Shown here piece after piece: positions 48,101-57,013 of a stretch of DNA of 64,000 bases. Position numbers and translations under genes: made by a program. The stretch lies in the NCBI GenBank assembly GCA_905147135.1, contig LR990052.1:14756200-14820199 (forward strand), written 5' to 3'. The first letter of the stretch is position 1, and each line of letters opens with the position of its first letter. The notes beneath the pieces were generated by a model. It was not told the DNA's origin. It saw only the letters and a list, made by a program, of their open reading frames with translations, and did not search any database. The DNA is from Blastobasis lacticolella. Taxonomy: Eukaryota > Arthropoda > Insecta > Lepidoptera > Blastobasidae.

Positions 48101-48334
48101 GTGTTGAATCATGCGCAGAAAAATAGGTATGCCCTTGAAAGTTTGTGCAACTTACCCTTTTTTCATATTTATTTTTGTTTCAGTATTACATCAGCCGCAA
48201 AAGGATTATTGGAGGCATATAAACTTGGAAAGAGTTCCAGCACTTGGCTTGTGAACAACGACTTGCCGGCGGTTGACATCACGGATGACGTCAAAGATGG
48301 ATATGCTCTTATGGCGAGGCGAATTTTTTCTTAA
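45127..48334 (+). CDS. SDR3: short-chain dehydrogenase, 15-hydroxyprostaglandin dehydrogenase-like
   Basis: Five coding exons: 45127-45225, 46012-46251, 46735-46908, 47469-47626, 48184-48334. Phases are 0,0,0,2, matching SDR1 and SDR2; all introns are GT-AG. They total 822 bases, 273 residues. Motifs: TGASAGIG near residue 14 (the textbook glycine-rich NAD(P) loop, while SDR1 and SDR2 have TGG variants), NNAG in exon 2, ISSV (catalytic Ser region) and YWATK (YxxxK pair) in exon 3. The start MGYEVKDKVVLITGAS was chosen because it aligns with the paralogues; a longer non-ATG frame upstream is not needed. AATAAA lies at 48343-48348. The protein should be a cytosolic oxidoreductase; substrate unknown. 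Intron 3 contains MITE family A copy 2. Confidence 0.93.
45280..45340 (+). pseudogene. LINE C-terminal fragment
   Basis: CCGACCGTAAGTCGTGGAAG then ATGGATAGGGAGGCCTTTGC encodes R-K-S-W-K-M-D-REAFAL and a stop, the D-R-x-x-W-x-x-x-x-EAF tail of Jockey-like reverse transcriptases. Short and degenerate, in SDR3 intron 1. Confidence 0.4.
46985..47155. mobile_element. Foldback MITE, family A copy 2 (core inverted relative to copy 1)
   Basis: GGATGGAGTGCTAAACATAT then AAAACGATAGGTACAATT pairs with TTTTGTACCTATCGTTTT and GGCACTCCATCCGGTTCAC. The loop, TTCTGTCGTACGTGGAA, is the reverse complement of that in copy 1 (13086-13263). The right outer arm (CGGCTTCTTACATATATTAG, then AACACGCTGTATA) is intact, the left outer arm is degraded. 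It lies in SDR3 intron 3. Confidence 0.75.
47165..47255. repeat. Interspersed repeat family C, fragment
   Basis: GCTGCCTTATGTCATGGCTA, then CTTAAAATTGGAACGCAACA and ATAGATAAG, resembles the distal part of family C (25620-25690 and 40770-40845). It directly follows MITE family A copy 2. Confidence 0.35.
47805..47960. repeat. Interspersed repeat family D, copy 2
   Basis: TATTTCCTAAACTACTGTAG, AAACCATCTTAATTAAACTA, ATCAAAATCGGTTAGTCCGT and GAAGCTACGATGCCACAGAC follow one another. It shares both ends with 34985-35310 and lies in SDR3 intron 4. Confidence 0.5.
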
Positions 48335-50031
48335 AATCTCGAAATAAAAGTACTTTCTTTGTATCTATAATTATTACTTATTATTATATAAAATAATTTC
48401 CTTACCAAGTGCTTTTTATATGTTTTACCTGCTATTTTATTATAATGGAGCGTCGGTGGCCGAGTCGTAAGCTCGCCATTAGTTACACCATCGCCTTCAG
48501 TTTTTCGACCGTTTGGTTCGAACGGTCGTTCGGCTATTCTTATAGCCGCACCACACTCCACTTTTACAAGGGCTGACTGCACTCGTCAATTTCACTACTT
48601 GATTGGGTCGCGCTAACTGACAATATTATTGTATGATGGCGACGTTGTCAGAGCGCGACGTGTACGAAGTAAAATTTGACGAGTACCTACCTACGGACGG
48701 TTAAGTACAGTCAGCCTCTAGTTAGGGTATCGTACAAGTAAAGGCATCTAAAATGTCTTAGACTTAGATCTGCAAGGAATCCGTAGACCAAAATGGACAG
48801 CTCTGCATTTTTGTTGTTTTTGACGTAACTCATAAGTTCAGAGAAGTGGACCGTGTTGTTACCTATATGTGTGAATTCTTTCGTCCGCGACTTGTGTAGG
48901 TTTTGCAATTGCGTACCTACCTATCCACCAGAAATGTGCTAATAATAAGAATAATATAACGTTTATTTCAGCTATACAAAGTATCTATCTTTAGTAGGTA
49001 GGTAGATATGCAAATAGGCCCATATTTACCGCTAAGCTAAATTGTCGCAAGGAATGTCTTTCACTTCACTCGCTCCGCGCAGATCAGTGGATATGAGCTA
49101 AGCGGATTTAAATAACATGGGCATACAAAACAGGTACTTTGTTCATGTGAGTGATGTAAATACCTACCTACCTATACTTAGGTATTTACATAAGCGAGGA
49201 ATGAGTGCGAGAGATGCGACCGACCGAAGATAATGTGCGAACAAATATAACTATAGGTATGCACGCATATCCGAAATGAGTTCGCTAATGCGTATAGGTA
49301 CCTAAATTATTACCTTATTACCTACCTGTCCTCGCATCCTTCCTCGCACATATGTGGTTGGTTGACAGAGTCACACCGTTTTACATGCATCCTCGCACCA
49401 ACCGCTCGCTACCTCGCACATCTCAGGTGAATAATTTGCGCATGTCAATTTAGACTGACGCGGACGCGATCGCGGTCCGGCTCTGCCTGTCATTGTCGAA
49501 CACGGTCCGGTCGTGGTTGGCGTAGGGTGGGTTTGCTGCGGCCGTAGGGTGGTCAGCGTGTCACTGTGTGTTTCCTTCCTACTTTCCTACCCCTCCTCCT
49601 TTTTGACGATTGAAAGAGATATTTCATGTCCTAATCAATAAAGAAATTTTGAATTTTGAATTGAATTTTGACGGTGATTAAGCCAATAAATTTGTGGTTA
49701 AACTGTTTTGGGTTTACCCACTGTTATTACTGCCGTCACAACAAAGAGTACATGCAGTAAGTTGAGTAAGTGATTTTGACTAAAGTGAGTTTGTTTACAC
49801 AAAAATTATCGCTTAAAAATAACGCGTCTTTATATCTAGGTATCGTTGCTGTATTATGTTTTCGCATATACATATAAACAATACAGTGTGTCTGAGTAAC
49901 ATGGTAACAGTTCCTAAGGAATAGAACAGTAAGTGGTTAGGGTTTAGTTAACAAACTGTATTCTTTACTAGGAATATCATATAACTAACAAATAGTGCAG
50001 TAAGTTGATTACATACCTTACTTTATAAGTT
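48335..50031. other. Intergenic region downstream of SDR3
   Basis: This contains a tRNA-Ser-like stretch (GGTGGCCGAGTCGTAAGC near 48452 with GGTTCGAACGGT near 48512), probably a SINE because no closing acceptor stem was found. It also holds several GGTAGGTAG/CTACCTAC patches near 49000-49190, and a LINE 3' tail near 49640 (CAATAAAGAAATTTTGAATT). No gene was found. Confidence 0.5.
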
Positions 50032-50071
50032 ACTAGTGGACCCGGCGCGACTTCGTTCGCGTAGCGTTCTA

Positions 50072-50262
50072 ACCCTACACCTACCCTACACCTACCCTAC
50101 ACCTACCCTACACCTACCCTACACCTACCCTACACCTACCCTACACCTACCCTACACCTACCCTACACCTACCCTACACCTACCCTACACCTACCGTACA
50201 CCTACCCTACACCTACCGTACACCTACCCTACACCTACCCTACACCTACCCTACACCTACCC
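50072..50262. repeat. 11-bp minisatellite, left block (unit CCCTACACCTA)
   Basis: About 17 tandem copies of an 11-bp unit lie here, with two units carrying CCGTACACCTA. It ends abruptly in ...ACCTACCC against a run of T, the 3' end of the R1-type element on the minus strand. The plus-strand frame of YPTPTLHLP repeats is produced by the minisatellite and is not a gene. Confidence 0.95.
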
Positions 50263-50330
50263 TTTTTTTTTTTTTTTTTTTTTGTTAACGGAGAAAACCT
50301 GCGATCCAGGTACCCAACCCACTGGGGGAA

Positions 50331-53300
50331 GTCAAAGTCAAAGTCAAAGTCAAAGGCATTTATTTGTGACACAGGTAGGCATACAGTTCATTAGGATATA
50401 ATCATGATTATGAGTATCTCTGTGTTAACCCCAATTGTGGGCATACAAATATTATAATTACACAATAAAATCGTAATGGCTAATACTATTTAAATCATTT
50501 TAGTAATTTTTATTATAACTATGTGTTACAGGGTACCATATCTCTAAAATTTAAATATTCATTTATATCATAAAAACAATATTTGATAAGCCACTCTGTT
50601 AACTTATTATTAAACTCTCTTTCTGGTAATTTTTTAATTTCATTGGGTAAGTTATTAAATATAGTAATACACATATTATATACATTCTTTTTATATATGT
50701 AGGTTTTACACGGAGGTTTATGCAACATGTTTATATATTGCGCTCTTTGTGTCCTCCGGCTAACATCTGATAAACTTTTAAAATATTCCGGATGTGTTTT
50801 CGTAAATACACATATATTTTTAATGTACATACATGGCAATGGTAAGATTCGTAATTTATAAAATAATGGTCTACAGCTATCTGTGACCCATGACTTTGTA
50901 ATTGCACGAACACATTTCTTTTGAAGTCTAAAAGTTCTTCCTATCTCTACTGAATTTCCCCACAATATAAGTCCATAGTTGAGAACTGAGGAAACATGCC
51001 CATGGTAAGCAGTTAGGGCTGCATCCATAGATACAGTACTTCTCAGTCTGTACAGTGCAAATACAAACCGATCCAACCGTTTGCAAATATAGTCAATGTG
51101 ATCCTTCCAATTTAAGTGTTTGTCAATAAATAAACCTAAGAATTTTGTGCTGCTAGTTTCTTGTAATAAACATTTGTTATGCTTTATATTTAATTTATGT
51201 GAATTTGTATTGTATGATTGGAATTGTATAAAATTAGTTTTCGTCAAATTAATATTTAAATTGTTATTTTTCATCCATGTTATTATATCATTTAATGCAT
51301 CATTTAAATTATTTTCATAATTAGATAAGTCTTCACCCTTTACTATTACTGTCGTGTCATCGGCGAATAAAAAACATTTATGTGAGGTAACTGTAGGTAG
51401 ATCATTCACATATAAAAGGAACAATAACGGCCCTAATATACTACCTTGCGGTACTCCTGACACTTTATTTAAGAATGTCGATTGATAGGCCTGTTTAGTT
51501 ACCCTATTATTTCCCTTGACTAATCTGGTTAACTCTGTGCATTGCTTTCGATTATCTAAATAACTTTTAATCCACTGTAATGCGTTGCCTCTTATTCCAA
51601 ATACTTCTAATTTAGAGAGCAGTTTATCATGATTGACATAATCAAATGCCTTGCTCATGTCAAGGAAAATTGACGTAATTGGGGTTTTGTTATTTAATGA
51701 TTCGGTAATGTACTTAACAAAATTGAAACATGCCAATTCCGTCGAAGAACCTTTTCGGAATCCATATTGATCAGGTTGTAGTAAGTTATATTTGGATATG
51801 AACTCACTTAGCCTTACATACATTGCCTTTTCAACTATTTTAGACATTATAGAAACAATAGTGATTGGCCTATAGTTATTCGGGTCTGTACGGTCCCCTT
51901 TCTTGTGCAAAGGTTTTACAACTGATAGTTTCAGTTGTTCAGGGAATGATCCTTGACTAAAAGTTAAATTTATAATATATGATAAGGGTTTACATAACCA
52001 CTTAGCATTAGCCTTTATCATATTTGTTGTAATGTCATCTATACCACTAGTTTTAGTATTTTTTAATTGCATTATTATTTTTGATATTTCATTTTCGTCA
52101 ATTGGTTTTAAAAATATTGAATGTATGTTATTTTGTGTAGAACATGTCAAATTTGGGGTATTATTATATATATTATTATTATTATTAGGAATGTCAGTGA
52201 AAATTCTATTAAATAAATTGCAAATGTCAATTGGATTGTGGTAAATGTCATTATTATGTTTAATTGATTCAATGTCATTCCTGTAAATGTCCTCATTCAA
52301 TGTGTCTGATATTACATTCCAAGTTGCCTTGCATTTATTCTTATTGGAATAAATGTATCTGTGATTATAATTTTTTTGGGCTAAGTTGATGCACCTTTTT
52401 AGAATTTTATTGTACATTTGTATTTTATTTCTGTTATTCAATATATTTCCGTGATTTCTATTTCTATTATGTATGTGTAATTTACGTTTAACTTTACAAG
52501 ATTTTTTTATCCCCTTTGTTAGCCAGTTAGATTTTTTACTTTTATTATTAACTTTGATCTTAATAATGGGAAAGCACATATTGTAAAACAAACACAGCAA
52601 ATCATAGAACTCATTGAAAGCAGTATTTACGTCTTTACAGTTATATACTTCAGAGAAGGAAAGTGCTGATAGACAATTCTGAAATTTAGAAACATTTTCT
52701 GAGTTATAGTCTCTTTTATATTCATACCAAGTTATAATTGGTTTCCGCTTAAGTATATTTAATTGTAATGATTGGGCTGTTTCGTGATCAGACAGACTGA
52801 GTGCGTGAATTTCCGGCTTTGCATTTCTCACATTGCTAGCAATCTGATCTAAACATGCATTCAACCTTGTAGGCGACTGGATATGTACATTAAAATTGTA
52901 ATTACTTAGTGCGCTCTTTAGATCTTTCGAAAATGCATTGTTTTTTAGGATATCAATATTCCAATCTCCACATAACACTATTTTCTTATTTTTGTGTTTT
53001 TTAGACAGATAGTCAAGTAATTTATTTATTTTATAAATAAATATGCCAACATGGCCCTTACTCTGATTTGGTATTCTGTATATAACTACTATAATCAAAT
53101 TCATGCCTTCTATTTCAATACCACATGCCTCAAAATACATGTCATTTGCTAATTCAGTGATGAAAGGCAACGGCTTTACACGGAATTGCTTATGAATGAG
53201 AATGGCCGTACCACCTCTTCCTTTTTTTCTACAATAACATGTACCCAACTTATAATTTTTTAACTTAATATTCGCATGTGAACCCTGTTTAACAAATGTC

Positions 53301-53463
53301 TCACTCAAACAAATTGCATCAAACCCTTTGTTATTATTATTAAACTCAGTTAATACTATTTCAAGCGCGTCTAATTTACCCAATACTCCACAAATATTTT
53401 GATGTAATATTCTGAATGTGCTGTTTTTGTTATTACTTAATGGATTAATATATTTTATGTCAT
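50331..53463 (-). mobile_element. CR1/Jockey-superfamily LINE inserted in the R1 element's 3' UTR
   Basis: The minus-strand 3' end is a TTTGAC tandem tail (plus GTCAAAGTCAAAGTCAAAGT at 50331). The 5' junction is at about 53463, where R1 3' UTR sequence resumes (GAGTTGGGTTATGTGGG). GAAG at both junctions (50328-50331 and 53465-53468) could be a short target duplication. The element carries only the endonuclease-reverse transcriptase ORF; no ORF1 is present, so it is 5'-truncated. It is much more AT-rich than the R1 element around it. Confidence 0.85.
50519..53463 (-). CDS. Endonuclease/reverse transcriptase of the inner LINE (5' incomplete)
   Basis: The frame is open from the stop at 50519 to the 5' junction at about 53463, roughly 980 codons. 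The first ATG-like codon in the frame (53383) is too late: upstream the frame still encodes FRILHQNICGVLGKLD, the start of the APE-type endonuclease with its HxN motif. Further endonuclease motifs are LSETF, GDWNIDIL and LSDHE. Reverse-transcriptase blocks are VKPLHKKGDRTDPNNYRPI, SIFLDMSKAFDYVNHD, GVPQGSILGPLLF and FADDTTVIVKG (active-site DD). The C-terminus (LRSTVSMDAALTAYH, YNMCITIFNNLP) is of CR1/Jockey-superfamily style. No stop or frameshift was seen, so the copy is young or was recently active. The real start codon is missing. Confidence 0.85.
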
Positions 53464-53828
53464 AGAAGAGTTGGGTTATGTGGGACTTCTACCCACTAAA
53501 AACTCCACGGTGGTCCACCTCGGTGCAGTTCGCTGGGCTCCGGGATCTCAATAGAACGCAACCGGAACCCTTCTAACACCGCGCCCGAAGGCCCATCGCG
53601 AGGCAAGGTTGTGTATTCTCCAACCCTGCCCCTACACCGTTCCGGTGTGTATCGCCTTGATGACCACCCCAAGCCGACACCGTCCCCGGAGTCGTTTGGT
53701 CGGACATTGTAGCCCCCACCACAAGTGTCCGCAACTCCGATGACCCCCTATAGTCGCCTCTTACGACAGGCGGGGAAGACCGTAGCTCTATTCTTAGCCG
53801 GAGCTACACGGCTTGGGCACACTGGAGT
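53464..53828 (-). other. R1 element 3' UTR, main part
   Basis: A GC-rich non-coding stretch between the ORF2 stop and the inner LINE, with ACTCCACGGTGGTCCACCTC and CGAAGGCCCATCGCGAGGC. The last 47 bases of the 3' UTR (50284-50330, with GTTAACGGAGAAAACCTGCG and ACCCAACCCACTGGGGGAAG) lie on the far side of the inner LINE. Confidence 0.75.
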
Positions 53829-56800
53829 TTACACTTCAGTGTGCCCCCTCCCGTCAACAGAGGTTGCAAGCAACCCTGTCGTGTGCTGACGCACATCAGA
53901 GACTTCGCTGCTAGTCGGAGCTCTTCGTCGTCGTCGTCGTCTCGCGGGGTCCGCGCGCTCGCGTTCCCGCTCCGCTGACTCCTTCTGGACCATGACGGTC
54001 TCGCAGAAGGTGCTAACGGCCTCCCAGGCTACAGATCTTCCGAGCATTGCAGCGACTACTGCAGACAGGGAAAGGTCTGGGCCGATTTCTTGGACCAGGT
54101 CGCTTCGCTCACAGAGCCAAGCAGGGCACTCCTCTAGCGTGTGCTGCGCCGAGTCCTGGTCCGCACCGCAATGGTGACACTGCGGTGTCTGTTCCCTCCC
54201 TATTCGGTTGAGATATTCACCGAAACAGCCATGTCCGGTGAGTATCTGGGTCATGTGGAAAGTCACCCGACCTTTCCTATCCAGCCATGCTTGAAAACAT
54301 GGCAAGACGGCTCCAATGAACCGCTGCCGAACACTACGCGGCTCATGGAGACGCTCGCGCCAGCGGTTTATTGCGCGTCTGTGGGCCCTCACCCTTATTT
54401 CTTCGTTAGTAGCGGTTCCACCTCTTTGGCGAAGGATACGGTAGACTCTCGTATCCATATCAGCCAGGATATCGAGAGGTGGAAACCGCGCCAGCACAGT
54501 TGCCGCCTCGTATGAAATCGTCCGGTATCCTCGTGCGACTCTGATGGCAATGCGTCGCTGCATAGAATTGAATTTCGCCACGCGGCTCCGAGCGCCCGAC
54601 AGTCGATCTGACCATACTGGTGCCCCATAAAGCGCAATGGATCGCACTACACCCGCATAGAGGCGGCGAACTCCTTCCTGCGGTCCCCCAAGATTCGGTA
54701 GCAGTCCATGCAGAGCACCCGCTACTTTTTCAATCCGGGGAACCAGGCGGTCAAAATGATCTGCGAAAGACCACCGTCCGTCTAATACTAGGCCCAGATA
54801 TTTCATAGTTTGTCCTATCTGGACCTCTGCTTCTCCCACCCGCACCACAGAGGCAGGAGGGCTCTCTCGCCGAGGGAGTCCGTGGAACCATAGCGCCTCG
54901 GTTTTGTGAGGTGCAATCGCCAATCCTAAAGCACTGATTCTCCTCACGACACAAGCTACACCTAGCTCTGCTAGTCGTAAAGCCCTCTCAAAAGACTCCG
55001 CTTCGGCTAATATTAGAGTATCGTCTGCGTAGCAGACAACACTAATGCCAGCTGGGAGTTGGGTCCGGAGCACCACGTCGTATGCAAGATTCCACAACAG
55101 AGGGCCTAATACCGACCCCTGAGGAACCCCGCAAACGACCTCTCTCTGTTCGACTTGGCCGTCTCTACCAACGTAACGGATCCTTCTCTGGAAAAGATAA
55201 TCCTCTATTACAGCACGGAGATAATGTGGAATCTGATGCCGGACGAGGGCCTCCCGTATCGCACCCCAGGGGAGAGAGTTGAACGCATTGACGATGTCAA
55301 TACTGACAGCCAAAACTACTTTCCCCTGGGAGACTGCCTCTTCAGCCACGGAGCGGACTCGAAGGATCGCATCTACTGTCGAGCGACCCTGCCGGAAACC
55401 AAATTGGCTCTCTGATAGGTCCGGTCCGGACTCCCGCAGGTGCTTATTGATGCGGAGGGCTATGATCTGCTCAAAAGACTTACCCGAATCATCCAACAAG
55501 CAAAGGGGCCGGTACCCGGAGGGTGAATCCTCGGGCCTCCCTTCCTTTTTCAAAAGGACGAGTCTTGCTTTTTTCCACAGTGCTGGGAAGTACCCATGGC
55601 GAAAACAAGCGTTAAACAAGCGTCTCATCCTCTCTCCTAGCACACTAAGGGCTATGACTAGCGCTCGCCCAGGAATCCCGTCCGGACCCGGAGCCGTGTT
55701 TCGTGCAGCAAGACGTCTCACCGCGTATGCCAGCTCTCCATCCGTTACCTCCAGACTCTCGGACCAAGCTTCTAAAGCCAATGTCGCACGAGAAACGTCT
55801 GAGCTTCTCTCGAGTGGAAAGAGGGTATCTACCACTCTCTTGGTAAACTGGGGTTCAAGAGTTTCCGTCAGAGGAGGAACCCAAGGGCGCAACTTCCCTA
55901 AGACCATCCTGTACGGGCGTCCCCATGGGTCCCTATTCAGGTCATCCAGCAGATCGTTCCACGAGCGTGACTTGGCATCCGCTATTGCCGACTGTAGGGC
56001 GACTGTGGCAGCTCGGTAAGCGGTGTACGCATTATCTTTTTCGGCTTGAGTTGCCGCTCTCCGTCTTCTAGTCCGAGTGAAGAGCCTGCGCGAGGCAAGA
56101 CACGTCCTACGAAGGGCAGCAATGTGCTCCGACCACCAATAAACCGGCTGCTTTGAAGGAGACCTGACCCTGGGCATAGCAGCATCACATATTGTGGTCA
56201 TGCTAGCTCTGAACCATTCCGCTTCCCTTTCGGTTGCAAAGGGATATTCAAGATCAGGTGCAGGTAGCCAGTCAGCTGTATGAGCCGCGGCAATCAATTT
56301 ATCCCTGTCCAGCCGCTTAAGTGCCCAGCATGCTTGCACCCCATTCCGTTGTATCGCTGCAGCGACAGGACGGTTAGGGATAACGGAGAAGATGATATAG
56401 AGGTGATCAGATAGTGTTACAACCTCCTCTGCTACTCTCCAGTCCGACACCAAGCACTCAGCTGTCCGGTTAGCCCAGGACAGGTCTACGATTGACTCAC
56501 CCTGCCATCTGACACACGTGCTAACCGAGCCCCTGTTCAACAATCGGAGGTCGAGACCGGCCGCCCATTCAAGGACAGTCTCGCCCCGCACGCTGTCTCG
56601 GACGTCTCCCCAAACCCGAGATCGGGCATTAAAGTCGCCCAGCACTAGTATCGGGTGAGGGCTGTATCTGTGTATAAACACCTCCACTTGACCCAGATAC
56701 TCCACAAAGTTTTCGAGATTGCAGTTGGGAGAGATGTAGCATCCCATCACGAAGAGAGAGCCCCACTCAACCACTACAATGCCGGGACTTGACGCCACTT

Positions 56801-56945
56801 TACGGCACGCGGGGTCTCCGCGCCCTCCTCCCCAGTATACCGCAACGTTTCCAGTGTCATCTCCGAACCAACGGGGATGGACTGGGGTTCTGTATGGCTC
56901 CGAGATGACTCCAAGGGCAATTGAACACTCCACAAGGTTTTGCAT
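53829..56945 (-). CDS. R1-clade ORF2: endonuclease, reverse transcriptase, C-terminal CCHC
   Basis: A 1038-codon uninterrupted frame from MQNLVECS. The frame is open further upstream (SPTHKILQGNINHCRKAQDL), which is the usual N-terminus of this protein, so the true start is probably 57 to 75 bases earlier, overlapping or next to the ORF1 stop. APE endonuclease motifs: SEPYR (residues 15-19), LGDFNARSRVWGD (near 102-114), LSDHLYI. Reverse-transcriptase motifs: YRPLCLLDDSGKSFEQ, QFGFRQGRSTVDA, SIDIVNAFNSLPW, GVPQGSVLGPLLWN and YADDTLILA. Near residues 923-942 is a CCHC motif (CHHCGADQ...H...C) as in R1/TRAS/SART proteins. An arginine run (RRRRRRR) near the end comes from a CGT-type repeat. It looks catalytically complete. 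Confidence 0.9.
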   Translation of the reverse strand: MQNLVECSIALGVISEPYRTPVHPRWFGDDTGNVAVYWGGGRGDPACRKVASSPGIVVVEWGSLFVMGCYISPNCNLENFVEYLGQVEVFIHRYSPHPILVLGDFNARSRVWGDVRDSVRGETVLEWAAGLDLRLLNRGSVSTCVRWQGESIVDLSWANRTAECLVSDWRVAEEVVTLSDHLYIIFSVIPNRPVAAAIQRNGVQACWALKRLDRDKLIAAAHTADWLPAPDLEYPFATEREAEWFRASMTTICDAAMPRVRSPSKQPVYWWSEHIAALRRTCLASRRLFTRTRRRRAATQAEKDNAYTAYRAATVALQSAIADAKSRSWNDLLDDLNRDPWGRPYRMVLGKLRPWVPPLTETLEPQFTKRVVDTLFPLERSSDVSRATLALEAWSESLEVTDGELAYAVRRLAARNTAPGPDGIPGRALVIALSVLGERMRRLFNACFRHGYFPALWKKARLVLLKKEGRPEDSPSGYRPLCLLDDSGKSFEQIIALRINKHLRESGPDLSESQFGFRQGRSTVDAILRVRSVAEEAVSQGKVVLAVSIDIVNAFNSLPWGAIREALVRHQIPHYLRAVIEDYLFQRRIRYVGRDGQVEQREVVCGVPQGSVLGPLLWNLAYDVVLRTQLPAGISVVCYADDTLILAEAESFERALRLAELGVACVVRRISALGLAIAPHKTEALWFHGLPRRESPPASVVRVGEAEVQIGQTMKYLGLVLDGRWSFADHFDRLVPRIEKVAGALHGLLPNLGGPQEGVRRLYAGVVRSIALYGAPVWSDRLSGARSRVAKFNSMQRRIAIRVARGYRTISYEAATVLARFPPLDILADMDTRVYRILRQRGGTATNEEIRVRAHRRAINRWRERLHEPRSVRQRFIGAVLPCFQAWLDRKGRVTFHMTQILTGHGCFGEYLNRIGREQTPQCHHCGADQDSAQHTLEECPAWLCERSDLVQEIGPDLSLSAVVAAMLGRSVAWEAVSTFCETVMVQKESAERERERADPARRRRRRRAPTSSEVSDVRQHTTGLLATSVDGRGHTEV

Positions 56946-57013
56946 GAGCAGGTCTTGCGCCTTGCGGCAGTGGTTTATATTACCCTGGAGTATTTTGTGC
57001 GTGGGACTAAATA

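Noticed and set aside
48445..48535. tRNA-Ser-like gene
   Set aside because: It has GGTGGCCGAGT and a GGTTCGAA box, but no matching acceptor stem and a wrong spacing. A tRNA-derived SINE remnant is more likely.
50036..50401. Open frame of YPTPTLHLP repeats
   Set aside because: Translation of the 11-bp minisatellite plus poly(T). It is an array artefact and not a gene.
55279..56019. 246-codon plus-strand frame
   Set aside because: Antisense shadow of the R1 ORF2 reverse-transcriptase region.
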